Origin: Ruminococcus flavefaciens
GTDB lineage: Bacteria > Bacillota > Clostridia > Oscillospirales > Ruminococcaceae
Assembly: GCA_023662725.1 (NCBI GenBank)
Contig: JAMPIL010000001.1
Coordinates: 1,134,449-1,198,448 of the forward strand
Direction: 5' to 3'
Length of the DNA stretch: 64,000 nucleotides
The translations under genes and the position numbers were made by a program. This document shows, piece after piece, positions 17,990 through 27,447 of the stretch. A model generated the notes under the pieces. The model did not search any database and had not been told where the DNA came from. It was given only the letters and a program-made list of their open reading frames with translations. Each line of letters opens with the position of its first letter. Position 1 is the stretch's first letter.

Positions 17990-19060
17990 TTATTTATCCT
18001 CCTTAGAAATTTTGTCATCATTATTTTTAGTTTTCTCTTCATTTTCATCGTCAAGAATGCCTGAAAAAGAATCTTCGTCATCATCGTCGATATCGTCAAG
18101 CGGTATTCCGATGTTTTTCTGCTGAACCTTTGAGAGCATTGTTCTTGCTTCTTCCGTATTTACATACAGAACAAAGCTTTCCTTGTCACGCCGATATTTC
18201 GACATTATCACTATCTGAGTTATTATCGCAGCGACAACTATAATACCCGAAAGTATCTGTGAAACTTTCAGCTCGCCTATCATAAGGCTGTCTGTACGTA
18301 GCTGTTCTACAAAGAATCTCTCTGCACCGTACCATGTAAGATACATAAGAAAAATCTGTCCGTCATATTTTCTTCGCTTTGAGAACCAAGCAAGAATCAC
18401 AAATCCGAGCAGACACCAGAGCGATTCATACAAAAAGCACGGATGAACCATTTTTAACGGATCAAGCTCAATACCTTTCTGGTACATATCTCCGTCGAGA
18501 TAAAGCGAATTCTGAGTTATCTGCTGCTGAATCCTTCCGCCTGTCATGCCGAGAAAGAAATTAGTGTTGGAGCCGTAAGCTTCCTGATTAACGAAGTTTC
18601 CCCATCTTCCTATCCCCTGACCGATGAGGAATCCGATCGACGCTATATCAAGCATTGGAAGCATTTTTATTTTCCTGATCCTACATATGAGAAGTCCGAC
18701 AGCCAATGCTCCGATGATACCGCCGTAAATGGCAAGACCACCGTTTCGGATATTGATTATCTCCTTGAAATCGCCTTTATATTCGCCCCAGTTAAAGACG
18801 ACATAATAAATTCTTGCGCCGAGTATTCCGCCGATAATTCCTCCCAAAACAGCGTCTATCGCTTTATTCGAGTCTATTCCGAAACGTTTCATTTTCGGAA
18901 AGCAATAGAGAAAAGCGAGCAGCAATCCAAGCGTTATAAGAATTCCATACCACTGTATTTCCATGTTTCCGATTTTGAAAGCTGTCGGATTTATGTGAAA
19001 AACCCACCCAAGCTTCGGAAATTCTATTTGCGTTGCATCAGCGATTCTTTCAACTGTCAT
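17990..19060 (-). CDS. lgt: prolipoprotein diacylglyceryl transferase
   Basis: 356 residues. Lgt moves diacylglyceryl from phosphatidylglycerol to the lipobox Cys of prelipoproteins in the cytoplasmic membrane. Seven membrane segments and the signature GRWGNFVNQEAYG are visible, with YGGIIGALAVG before it and HPCFLYESLW after it. Beyond the last membrane helix, a C-terminal tail of about 85 residues ends in an acidic, Lys-containing stretch (about 318-356). Typical Lgt proteins end near 280-300. The start follows GGGGG and lies 1 bp after the M16 gene upstream. Likely clients in this window are the lipoproteins at 48875 and 57273. Confidence 0.95.
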   Translation of the reverse strand: MTVERIADATQIEFPKLGWVFHINPTAFKIGNMEIQWYGILITLGLLLAFLYCFPKMKRFGIDSNKAIDAVLGGIIGGILGARIYYVVFNWGEYKGDFKEIINIRNGGLAIYGGIIGALAVGLLICRIRKIKMLPMLDIASIGFLIGQGIGRWGNFVNQEAYGSNTNFFLGMTGGRIQQQITQNSLYLDGDMYQKGIELDPLKMVHPCFLYESLWCLLGFVILAWFSKRRKYDGQIFLMYLTWYGAERFFVEQLRTDSLMIGELKVSQILSGIIVVAAIITQIVIMSKYRRDKESFVLYVNTEEARTMLSKVQQKNIGIPLDDIDDDDEDSFSGILDDENEEKTKNNDDKISKEDK

Positions 19061-19061
19061 A

Positions 19062-20339
19062 TCAGGTTTCCCCCTTTATCACGGAAAGAACCGTTTTATC
19101 CTCACAAAGTTCATTCTTGATAAATTCATAAACGTCCCCGCTTGTAAGCTCTGAAAGAACACTTATGGTATCATAAGGCGAAACCCCGTCCATATGAGCG
19201 TTAATGAGAAGATTTGCAACAGCTTCAACGTTGTTAAGCTCTCTAATAAGCGAACCGTAGGTAGACTTTTTAATTCTGGCGAAATCTTTTTCATTCAGTC
19301 CGTCATCAATAATTCTGCCTATTTCATCGGCAAGACTCTGACGAACTATCTCCGGCTTATCCGATTCACCACTGAAAATCACCGTAAAATAGCCGTCGCC
19401 GTAGAAAACTTCTGAAGCGAAGCTGGAATTGATGATTTCTTCATCAAGAAGCTTTTTGTACATATCAGTGGAAGCGTCGGTGAGCATGGAAGCTGCGATA
19501 GATGCTGCCATAGTCTTTTTAAGTCTCTCTATACCGGAGCAGCTTGCACACTTGTATCCTATGCTGAAAAGAGTTGCTCCTACCGGCTGATTCTCGTAAA
19601 TTTCAGAAGTAACGATGCTCTCAGGTTCATCCGGGAAAACGGTTTCCAATCCCTTATCCTCGCAGGGTTTAAGGCATTCATCGCATATCGCCAGAACCTC
19701 TTCCGCATTGATATTTCCTGCAATGGAAAGAACCATGTTATTGAGGTTATAGAACGTATAATAGCACTTATAAAGTAATTCAGCGTCTATCTGAGCAATA
19801 CTTTCAACCGTTCCTGCTATGTCTATCTTAACGGGATGATTATGATACATTCCACGAAGAAGATTAAAGAAAAGTCTCCAGTCGGGATTATCGTTGGTCA
19901 TTTTTATCTCCTGACCGATTATTCCCTGTTCCTTATCGACAGTTGCCTGAGAAAAATACGGTTTCTGCACGAAATCGAGCAGTATTCTTAAAGATTCCTG
20001 ATAATTCTTAGAGCAGTTGAAAAGATAGCAGGTTTTGTCGAAGGATGTAAAAGCATTTCCGCTTGCGCCAGTTTTTGCATAAAGCTCGAATACATCACAG
20101 TCCTCATTCTCAAAGAGCTTATGCTCAAGGAAATGAGCTATTCCCTCGGGAACAACGGTATAATCCTCATCGTCACGCATTTTGAACATAGTGTTTACCG
20201 AGCCGTATTTTGTTCCGAAAAGAGCCTCAACGCTGCTGAAACCCGGCATTTCGCAGATATAAATATCAAGACCGCTTTTATGCTTAACATGGATACAGCT
20301 ATCGCCGGTACGTTCACTTTTAATAATATTTTTTTCCAT
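19062..20339 (-). CDS. M16-family zinc peptidase, active subunit (YmfH-like)
   Basis: 425 residues. The inverted zinc motif HFLEH (H69, E72, H73) of M16 peptidases is intact, and an extended Glu-rich segment further on can supply the third ligand. No signal peptide, so probably cytoplasmic. The upstream gene encodes a related protein without the motif. Such active/inactive pairs (YmfH/YmfF type) form heterodimers, and the 1-base overlap of the genes (TAATG) supports joint synthesis. The substrate is unknown; some homologues work on processed peptides. Confidence 0.9.
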   Translation of the reverse strand: MEKNIIKSERTGDSCIHVKHKSGLDIYICEMPGFSSVEALFGTKYGSVNTMFKMRDDEDYTVVPEGIAHFLEHKLFENEDCDVFELYAKTGASGNAFTSFDKTCYLFNCSKNYQESLRILLDFVQKPYFSQATVDKEQGIIGQEIKMTNDNPDWRLFFNLLRGMYHNHPVKIDIAGTVESIAQIDAELLYKCYYTFYNLNNMVLSIAGNINAEEVLAICDECLKPCEDKGLETVFPDEPESIVTSEIYENQPVGATLFSIGYKCASCSGIERLKKTMAASIAASMLTDASTDMYKKLLDEEIINSSFASEVFYGDGYFTVIFSGESDKPEIVRQSLADEIGRIIDDGLNEKDFARIKKSTYGSLIRELNNVEAVANLLINAHMDGVSPYDTISVLSELTSGDVYEFIKNELCEDKTVLSVIKGET

Positions 20340-21604
20340 TATTCAGCCACCTCTTTATCAAGCATGAGATAAATACTGTCAAGCTTCAACGAATTTGCCG
20401 CCTGAACTATTCTTGCTTTTGTAACATTTTTATAGTCGTTTAATCTTTCTGTCGGAGTTACAACATTTCCCTCACAGAATCTTTCAAAATACCAGCCCTC
20501 ATAGGAAGAAGCCGTATCGCCGACCTGTTCAAGACCGTTCTCCAGAGCCAGCATTGCACTTTCAAGCTCTTCATCCGAAATATTGCCATTTCGGATTTCA
20601 TCGAGCTGACGAAGAATTTCCTCTTTGGCTTTCTCAATATTTTCTCTTTCAACACCGCTGTCCACCATAAGCGCACCCTTTGATGAAATCACACGGCAGG
20701 CGCAGTAATAGCAAAGACTGAGCTTTTCACGAACGTTAACAAAAAGTTTAGACACCGGTGTTTCGCCGAAAATCGCACTAAGAAGCTTTATTGCAAAGGC
20801 GTCGTCGGAATCGCTTTTAAAGGTCATAACCATTTTACACTGTCTTACGTCAAATTCATCCGAACCCTCTGCAACTTCTCTGTGAAGCGGACTTATATTT
20901 CTGAAACTTACAGCCTTGGAATCACGTTTTACAGCGGCAAAACTCTCCTTAAACATTTCTGCCGCCGCAGGATTTTCCTCAGGGGAGATATAATAAATTT
21001 CGACCTGAGCCGTTTCAAGAAATTTCTGATACGCTGCAAAAGCCTCGGAAGAAGTAACGCTCTCGGCACTTTTTCTGTCGCCATAGCAGGAAAGCTCTGC
21101 CGGTTCGCCCTCAAAAGCTACTTCAGCTGCCCTTGAAAGAGCATAGCCACGTTTATTATTTATCTCGGCGTCAATACGGTCAAGAAGATCTTTTTTGGTG
21201 ATTTTAAAAGAATCTGCTGCGAATTCGCCGTTTTCGGCATTAGGAGCAAAAATACAGTCCCTTACAATCTGAAGCATTTCACCGTCAACGTCCTCACCGT
21301 CGATAGTGTAGCGATTGTTCACCCATGAGGCGGCAAGACTGAGTATCTGAACGTCTCCCCTTTTCTTTGACGCAGTTCCCAAAGAAGCTCCGTAAAGAGA
21401 AGAAAGCTTTTCATTTATCTCTGCGAGAGTTTTATATTTTCCGTTAGAGGAGGAAAGTACTCCTATGCCCAGTGAATTTGCTGCTGCCGAATCTTTATCC
21501 AGCTTTGTTATAAAGCGGACGGAGAGCTTAGCGGTTTTAAATTTTTCGTCAATGATCGAGGAAAAGCCGATATTCTCGGCAAGCTCAGTTCTATTATATT
21601 TCAT
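20339..21604 (-). CDS. M16-like protein, inactive partner (YmfF-like)
   Basis: 421 residues from the ATG at 21604. GGAG lies 11 bp upstream; an in-frame GTG at 21616 would sit right on that GGAG. The two-lobed M16 fold is indicated by the alignment of its pattern with the next gene (the N-terminal RFITKLDKDSAAANS region, and SKLFVNVREKLSLCYY in the C-terminal lobe). The HxxEH zinc motif is absent, so it is expected to be non-catalytic and to help bind substrate for its downstream partner. It leads a four-gene run with the active peptidase, lgt and folD. Confidence 0.87.
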   Translation of the reverse strand: MKYNRTELAENIGFSSIIDEKFKTAKLSVRFITKLDKDSAAANSLGIGVLSSSNGKYKTLAEINEKLSSLYGASLGTASKKRGDVQILSLAASWVNNRYTIDGEDVDGEMLQIVRDCIFAPNAENGEFAADSFKITKKDLLDRIDAEINNKRGYALSRAAEVAFEGEPAELSCYGDRKSAESVTSSEAFAAYQKFLETAQVEIYYISPEENPAAAEMFKESFAAVKRDSKAVSFRNISPLHREVAEGSDEFDVRQCKMVMTFKSDSDDAFAIKLLSAIFGETPVSKLFVNVREKLSLCYYCACRVISSKGALMVDSGVERENIEKAKEEILRQLDEIRNGNISDEELESAMLALENGLEQVGDTASSYEGWYFERFCEGNVVTPTERLNDYKNVTKARIVQAANSLKLDSIYLMLDKEVAE

Positions 21605-21785
21605 AAACGGTAACACTCCTGTTCTGATTATAGTATACTTTTCTATTATAACACATTTTCCAGAAAATTACCATACAATTTTGAAAAAAATTCGGCGAAT
21701 CAGCAGCCATGTTCTCTTCAAGCTGACAAGATAAGCAAAACGGAGCAAATTCCCTTTGAAATCACAATATTATAAACTACAAAAA

Positions 21786-21816
21786 AAGACCGCCGCACTT
21801 GCAGCAGTCTTTTTAA
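21786..21816 (-). terminator. terminator of the ferredoxin gene
   Basis: On the minus strand GACTGCTGC and GCGGCGGTC pair (two G-T pairs) around AAGT, followed by a T-run. Only the minus-strand RNA forms the full stem. Confidence 0.75.
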
Positions 21817-21828
21817 TGCTTCAATCGA

Positions 21829-21999
21829 TTATTCAGCTGAAGGGGCTGAAACAGGACAAACGCCAGCGCAAGCGCCACACTCTACGCAAGTATCGGCGTC
21901 GATAACGTATTTGCCGTCTCCTTCTGAAATAGCGCTTACAGGACACTCGCCAGCACAAGCGCCGCAGCTAATGCAATCATCTGAAATAATGTATGCCAT
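21829..21999 (-). CDS. 2[4Fe-4S] ferredoxin
   Basis: 56 residues with two clostridial-type cluster motifs: CISCGACAGECP (C9, C12, C15, C19) and CVECGACAGVCP (C38, C41, C44, C48). This is the classic low-potential electron carrier of fermentative anaerobes, serving pyruvate:ferredoxin oxidoreductase and hydrogenase. A strong GGAGGTG precedes the ATG. It is monocistronic: a minus-strand promoter (TTGATT / TACAAT) lies around 22060-22085 and a terminator follows directly. Confidence 0.96.
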   Translation of the reverse strand: MAYIISDDCISCGACAGECPVSAISEGDGKYVIDADTCVECGACAGVCPVSAPSAE

Positions 22000-22105
22000 A
22001 TCTATGCACCTCCGTAAAATTCGGGAAATTTTATGTATAATTCCCTGTTACATATTATTGTATCATATTTTCAGAAAAAATCAAGTTATTTCTGTTAGCA
22101 TCAGC

Positions 22106-23551
22106 TTACTTTGTTTTAGATACTTTTTTGAGTATATCTTTTTTCATGTCTGCACACAATAATCCGGCAGAAGCCCAGAATATAGGCGCAAAGGTTATAT
22201 TGCTGCATCCGATCAGGAACACTAAAACTCCTCCAAGAGTGATTGAGAAAAGGCAGATATTCTCAGCCGAGCCATCTTTTTTCAGCTTTTTAAATCCTAT
22301 CCATAAAACGGGAATAATAACTGCTAAAAGCGCTATAAGCGAAGGAATTCCTCTTGTTGCGGCAGTGTAGAGATATTCATTATAAGTTTTATCAAAAGTT
22401 CCGGCATTTATCGCAAGCATCTCCTGCATATTCGCAAACTCATCTCCGGAAGGAAGTCTTGTTGTATGAACCTGAGGATAAACAAGCTGTTCCGGACCTG
22501 TTCCTGTCAGCGGATACTCCTTGATTATATTCACGGTTTTTCTGTTGATATAGCTGTAAACCTCGTCGATTTTCTGTATATCAACTGTTTTCGGGTTATA
22601 GTTTCCGCTTGCTGAAATTCTCTTAAACGAATCTCCGGTCCAGAGCGTATATCCGTCGGCAATAGGATATTTATTCAGAATAGACGTAACTCCCGTCATA
22701 CAAAGAATCACAGCCAAAGCTCCTGCCGCTGCCGGAGCGATAAGTGAGACAAGTCTTAACGGAGAAGTTTTTTTCTTGATGAAAATTGCTGCTGCCGCAG
22801 AAACAATCGACAGAGCGAGCCCACAGATTCCCATGACAGAAAAAGTATGAAGAATAACGAACGAGAAAATACATGAACTTATTATGCAAAAAATTCTGCG
22901 ATTTTTGTTTTCATCAAGAACTCCTGTAACATTCGACGCAATGAGTGAAAGAGTTAAAATCATTGCAAGAAAAATCGGCGACTGAGAAAGTCCGGACGCT
23001 GCAAAATCGAAATACAGCGAGATCATTGTATAATGTGAAAGCTTATGGAAGAAAATCTGAATAAGAGCGACTGCCGAATTAAGAAGTCCGGCTCCGATAA
23101 TTCCGCTGATAAGAGTTTTTATAGCCTTTTCACGTTTGATAGAAATTGCGGTAACAAAAATTCCGAAATAGAACATGAGAGCCATAAGTCCTTCTCCTCG
23201 CTGAGGGAAACCGTAAAATCCCACATTCATATCATAAGAATCAATAAGCGAAATTGTTCCCCAGCCAAGCATAGCCGCAAAAGCTATAACAGGAAGCAGA
23301 ACGTTCTTGGAAACGTATTTTTTCACAAGTGCGATAAGTGCGAGAATAAGGCAGAAAACTCCTGAAACAGCAAGTCCGGCAGCCGAAACAGAATATGAAA
23401 CGCCTTCAGCCGCTTCCGGAATTATGGTAAAAAGCGAAACGGCAAAGCAAGCGGAAAGAAGTCCGAGCGAGGCAATTTTAGAGTATTGCTCTTCCGTCAT
23501 ATTCAGTATAAAATTTGATTTTTCAGATGTTTTAAGAATTGTCTTTGCCAT
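22106..23551 (-). CDS. O-antigen ligase-like polytopic membrane protein
   Basis: 481 residues with about 11-12 hydrophobic segments and one long extracytoplasmic loop (about residues 300-390). The loop contains EYPLTGTGPEQLVYPQVH, the pattern of the Wzy_C / O-antigen ligase superfamily (G-x-G-P-E-x with a later His). These enzymes polymerise or transfer lipid-linked glycans, or in Gram-positives may modify wall glycopolymers or glycoproteins. No glycosyltransferase genes adjoin it, so the substrate is open. Confidence 0.72.
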   Translation of the reverse strand: MAKTILKTSEKSNFILNMTEEQYSKIASLGLLSACFAVSLFTIIPEAAEGVSYSVSAAGLAVSGVFCLILALIALVKKYVSKNVLLPVIAFAAMLGWGTISLIDSYDMNVGFYGFPQRGEGLMALMFYFGIFVTAISIKREKAIKTLISGIIGAGLLNSAVALIQIFFHKLSHYTMISLYFDFAASGLSQSPIFLAMILTLSLIASNVTGVLDENKNRRIFCIISSCIFSFVILHTFSVMGICGLALSIVSAAAAIFIKKKTSPLRLVSLIAPAAAGALAVILCMTGVTSILNKYPIADGYTLWTGDSFKRISASGNYNPKTVDIQKIDEVYSYINRKTVNIIKEYPLTGTGPEQLVYPQVHTTRLPSGDEFANMQEMLAINAGTFDKTYNEYLYTAATRGIPSLIALLAVIIPVLWIGFKKLKKDGSAENICLFSITLGGVLVFLIGCSNITFAPIFWASAGLLCADMKKDILKKVSKTK

Positions 23552-23591
23552 AATTTGTCACCTTTCTTTTTCTGTGGATCAACTTTAGATG

Positions 23592-25202
23592 TTATTTTTG
23601 GTCGATAGTAATTTCGTAAGTATCGTTATTTGCTGATCCAACTGTGATCTTTAAGCCGGTATCAACAGTAAGATTGTCGCTGGAATCGTACCATTTAAAG
23701 CCTGAAATACTGCTGTCCACAACATCGCCTGTGCGATAGAAGTTATCGGTATCCGTATCGTCAATGATTCTGATCAAACGTCTGCCGTTATTGTTATTTG
23801 TGAATTCCGAACCGCTTGCATACTTGTATGAAACCCACCAGCCGTTATCATAAAGTTCGGCGGAAACATGATAAATTCTCACTCCGCTGTCGGTTTTCTG
23901 CCACCATTGCGGCTTGCTGTTATTTCCGTCGGTAGTAGCAAATTCAATTACGAAATACTCGGAATTATACTTACTATCAAGAGTTCCGTTTGGTATTATA
24001 ACGCAGTTGCCGCCGTCCTTCTGGGCATTGCTGAGCGTGAAAGTCCGGCTTCCCTGTGAGCTGTCGTAAACCTGAATCTGACTCTTTCTGAACCAACCGA
24101 GCTGAATTTTTGAAACCGCACTGAAATCAGTTGAAGCGTCAGTATCCATAAGCTCGTTTCCTGCGACTCCGTGAAGTCCTTCCGAATCATTGCCTGTATA
24201 AAGATAGTAATCTGGAAGACCCATACAGTGTCCCATTTCATGAAGGTAACTGCTGTTGAAGTTATAATAGTCGAACGCACTTTCAATCTGAGCGTTTCCT
24301 GTTATAATATGACCCACTCTTACTCCGTCAACAAAATAATCATCACGTCCGAGTGGACCCGCACACGGCCACCAATCGGTATCGCCTGCTTTAGTCGGAA
24401 CGGTAAAAAGAGTTGCATCAATATAGCCGTCATGATCACCGTCAAAACGTGAAAAATCCTCGCTATCTTTGAAAGCGTTATAGCATTCCATGGCAAGCTT
24501 AGCCTTATCCGTATCATATGCAGACTGTTTTTCTTTTGTAGTATAGCGGAAAGTCTTGCCCTGAAGATTCATCGCTCCTTTAGACGAACGTGAGTAGAAT
24601 GCGCTCATGCTGTCGAAAGGATAGTTTGAATCGGATAAATCCTCTTCACCAAAAGCAATTTCGTCAATTTCACTTTCAGACGGAGCGTAATCGTATTTGC
24701 AGTCCGGAAAATCGACATAGAAAATAACGAGATTTCCTTCACCCTGCGACGGGAGATAAGCCTCGACCTGCTTTATCGGAGCATCAATAAATTCGTCTTC
24801 ATAGTATACGGTAGTGGTAGTTGTTGTTATGTCAGCAAGACTTGTTGTAGTGGTCGTAGTTGCTGTAGTAGTCGTTGTTGTAGTGATCTCCTCGCCGAGA
24901 ATCGGTTCTTTTTCCTTTATGCCAATAACATATTGACGGAGCAGAACAAGATCGAATGAATCAATATAACCGTCCTTATCAAGATCTGCGTTGTATTCTC
25001 CACCGTCAAGCGAACCTGTGCCGAGAAGATAGCGTGAAAGCGTTACAAGATCGGCTGTGTTAACGAGCATATCATGATTGATATCGCCCATGTAGCCAAT
25101 AACCTCACGTTCGGCAGACGCATTCAGCGGAAAAAGCGACGCTGCCAGAGAAATCGAAGCGGCAACAGAAACAGCCTTGCCAAAAAATGATTTCTTTTGC
25201 AT
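23592..25202 (-). CDS. secreted M6-type metalloprotease with N-terminal dockerin
   Basis: 536 residues from the ATG at 25202, which has AAAAGGAG 7 bp upstream; an upstream in-frame ATG lies before that site. Order: signal peptide (1-30), type I dockerin with two Ca-binding repeats (GDINHDMLVNTADLV and ADLDKDGYIDSFDLV, about 37-95), a Thr-rich linker (about 106-131), then an M6-like catalytic domain. Its zinc motif HEMGH is at 321-325, followed by GLPDYY. The dockerin would attach it to a cohesin scaffoldin or the cell surface. Proteases are uncommon cellulosome cargo, and the dockerin is at the N-terminus rather than the more common C-terminus. Confidence 0.88.
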   Translation of the reverse strand: MQKKSFFGKAVSVAASISLAASLFPLNASAEREVIGYMGDINHDMLVNTADLVTLSRYLLGTGSLDGGEYNADLDKDGYIDSFDLVLLRQYVIGIKEKEPILGEEITTTTTTTATTTTTTSLADITTTTTTVYYEDEFIDAPIKQVEAYLPSQGEGNLVIFYVDFPDCKYDYAPSESEIDEIAFGEEDLSDSNYPFDSMSAFYSRSSKGAMNLQGKTFRYTTKEKQSAYDTDKAKLAMECYNAFKDSEDFSRFDGDHDGYIDATLFTVPTKAGDTDWWPCAGPLGRDDYFVDGVRVGHIITGNAQIESAFDYYNFNSSYLHEMGHCMGLPDYYLYTGNDSEGLHGVAGNELMDTDASTDFSAVSKIQLGWFRKSQIQVYDSSQGSRTFTLSNAQKDGGNCVIIPNGTLDSKYNSEYFVIEFATTDGNNSKPQWWQKTDSGVRIYHVSAELYDNGWWVSYKYASGSEFTNNNNGRRLIRIIDDTDTDNFYRTGDVVDSSISGFKWYDSSDNLTVDTGLKITVGSANNDTYEITIDQK

Positions 25203-25288
25203 AATAAAACTCCTTTTCATCTGTTTGAACAGATAATATATTTAACACTGCAAACCGCCTAATTTTCGCAGTATCATTGATAAAATCA

Positions 25289-25313
25289 AAGCGGACGGCT
25301 TTAAACCGTCCGC
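25289..25313 (-). terminator. terminator of rny
   Basis: GCGGACGG and CCGTCCGC form a perfect 8-bp stem, followed on the minus strand by TTTGATTTTA, a few bases after the rny stop. Confidence 0.7.
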
Positions 25314-25326
25314 AAATATTTCCACT

Positions 25327-26904
25327 TTATTTAGCAAAGTCGGTAACACGGCTTTCACGGATAAGATTGACCTTGATCTGACCTGGATAATCCATTTCAG
25401 TTTCGATCTGCTGGGCAATCTGTCTTGCAACGAGAACCATTTTTTCATCGTTAATAACTTCCGGAAGAACCATAATTCTGACTTCACGTCCTGCCTGAAC
25501 AGCAAAGCACTTTTCAACTCCGTCGTAGGAATTGCAGATTTCCTCAAGCTTCTGCAAACGCTTGATATAGCTTTCATAATTTTCGCTTCTTGCGGCAGGT
25601 CTTGCGGCGGAGATAGCGTCGGCAGCCTGAACGATACAGGCGATAACTGTTTTCGGCTCAACGTCATTATGATGAGCTTCAACGGCATGAACAATAACAG
25701 GATTTTCGTTATACTTCTTACAAACATCCACACCGATCTGGACGTGCGAGCCTTCGATTTCAGAGGTAAGAGCCTTACCGATATCGTGAAGGAGTCCGGC
25801 TCTTCTTGCCATATTTGCGTCTACGCCAAGCTCTGAAGCGATAACTCCGCTGAGCTTTGCAACCTCGATCGAATGGTCAAGAACATTCTGTCTGTAGCTT
25901 GTACGGTATTTAAGACGTCCGATAAGCTTGATAAGTTCATGGTTTATGCCGTGAACATTGGTTTCAATAACGGCACGTTCGCCTTCCTGCTTGATACGGT
26001 ATTCAACCTCACGGCGAGCTTTATCAACCATTTCTTCAATTCTTGTGGGATGAATACGACCGTCAGCAATAAGCTTTTCAAGAGCAATTCTTGCAACCTC
26101 TCTTCTGATCTGATCGAAACAGGAGAGTGTAATAGCTTCGGGAGTATCATCAATAATGAGATCCACGCCGGTAAGCGTTTCAAGGGTTCTGATATTACGT
26201 CCTTCACGGCCTATGATACGGCCTTTCATTTCGTCATTGGGAAGAGGAACGACGGAAACGGCAGCTTCTGAAACCTGGTCTGCGGCTACCTTAGCGATAG
26301 CAAGCGAGATATAGCTTCTTGCCTTTTCCTGGCACTCATCCTTGATCTGCTGTTCGTAAGCGGCAACCTTTACCGCTTTTTCGTGAACGAGATCGTCTTC
26401 AAGCTTGGAGATTATATATTCCTTAGCCTGATCCTTAGTAAATTCAGATATTCTTTCCAAAACATCAAGCTGTCCCTTTTTGATAGTTTCAGCTTCTTTA
26501 AGTTTTTCGTCAGCAGATTTGATCTTCTGATTGAGTATATCCTCTTTCTTCTCAAGATTATCATTTTTCTTATCGAGATTTTCTTCTTTCTGCTGAATAC
26601 GTCTTTCCTGACGTGACATATCTGCTCTGCGATCCTTGATTTCCTTCTCCGCCTCGCTGCGAAGTTTATGTATTTCGTCTTTTGCTTCAACAAGAGCGCT
26701 TTTCTTCTTGTTATCAGCGTCTTTCTTGGCATCATCTATGATGCGTTCTGCCTGCTGTTCAGCAGAACCCACGAGCGCCTCTGCCTGCTGTTTACGTCTT
26801 TCGATGCCGGCATTAACACCTTTGCTATATGCCAAAACAGCAACAGCGACAGCTGCGATCATAAGAACACAAATTACAATTATAAGAACGATTTCCAAGT
26901 TCAT
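25327..26904 (-). CDS. rny: ribonuclease Y
   Basis: 525 residues. RNase Y is the membrane-anchored endoribonuclease that starts mRNA decay in many Firmicutes. It has an N-terminal membrane helix (about 3-25), a long charged coiled coil (about 30-200), and a KH domain with the [10 protein letters not shown] loop near 230. An HD domain (LLHDIGKA near 365) holds the catalytic metal site. The start at 26904 was preferred over an ATG 9 bp upstream, which lies only 3 bp from the AGGAGG. It is transcribed alone from a promoter about 315 bp upstream, with a long structured leader. Confidence 0.96.
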   Translation of the reverse strand: MNLEIVLIIVICVLMIAAVAVAVLAYSKGVNAGIERRKQQAEALVGSAEQQAERIIDDAKKDADNKKKSALVEAKDEIHKLRSEAEKEIKDRRADMSRQERRIQQKEENLDKKNDNLEKKEDILNQKIKSADEKLKEAETIKKGQLDVLERISEFTKDQAKEYIISKLEDDLVHEKAVKVAAYEQQIKDECQEKARSYISLAIAKVAADQVSEAAVSVVPLPNDEMKGRIIGREGRNIRTLETLTGVDLIIDDTPEAITLSCFDQIRREVARIALEKLIADGRIHPTRIEEMVDKARREVEYRIKQEGERAVIETNVHGINHELIKLIGRLKYRTSYRQNVLDHSIEVAKLSGVIASELGVDANMARRAGLLHDIGKALTSEIEGSHVQIGVDVCKKYNENPVIVHAVEAHHNDVEPKTVIACIVQAADAISAARPAARSENYESYIKRLQKLEEICNSYDGVEKCFAVQAGREVRIMVLPEVINDEKMVLVARQIAQQIETEMDYPGQIKVNLIRESRVTDFAK

Positions 26905-27001
26905 ACAGTGCATTACCTCCTTTTACAGTAAAATTATAATAAGCTTGTACTTTAAACCTATTACTCAAAGGCGGTAAATGCCGCATTATTTTATTCAATT
27001 G

Positions 27002-27100
27002 GATATTAAAATATATTGATTAAGGGACTGCGCCGAAGCTGCAAATCCCGTAAAACAGGAGTGGACGGAATTTAAAACGTCCGGAATTTGTTCTAATATC
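27002..27100 (-). ncRNA. structured element in the rny 5' leader
   Basis: In the minus-strand leader, GATATTA and TAATATC at the ends pair to enclose two hairpins. One is a GGACG/CGTCC stem. The other is a stem capped by a C(UUCG)G tetraloop (TGC-bulge-GC with GC-GCA) inside GGGA/TCCC (27024-27049). It matches no riboswitch class I can recognise. Further down, GCGG/CCGC may form another hairpin before the ribosome site. The region 26905-27447 holds this leader, two divergent promoters and no other convincing gene. Confidence 0.4.
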
Positions 27101-27226
27101 AATTTATACAGCGGAGTTAAAACGAATTTATTATTTTATCTTTTTCAGATTTTTCTCCGATGATGATGTAAAACAAAGCTGCATATACTGCCATAGTAAT
27201 ATTATGCAAATAAATACAATATAATT

Positions 27227-27255
27227 ATTATATACTTTTTTCACAAGTATGTCAA
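27227..27255 (-). promoter_or_regulatory. rny promoter
   Basis: On the minus strand TTGACA (27250-27255), 17 bp, TATAAT (27227-27232). It predicts a start near 27220 and a leader of about 315 nt. Confidence 0.8.
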
Positions 27256-27370
27256 TAGCATATATAAATTAAAATAGCAATTGTGATATATTTTTCTTAT
27301 TAAACTATAAATTGATTTGTGACAGAATTCTGAAAAATATTTCCTTGACCATTTTCACAGTCATTTTTGC

Positions 27371-27399
27371 TTGACATTAAAGTTAAAATAGTATATAAT
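27371..27399 (+). promoter_or_regulatory. promoter of the dockerin SGNH hydrolase
   Basis: TTGACA (27371-27376), 17 bp, TATAAT (27394-27399), about 49 bp before the start codon. Confidence 0.8.
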
Positions 27400-27447
27400 C
27401 AGCGTAAGAAATAAATTATGCCCTTGCTTGTTATGGAGGAATTGAAA

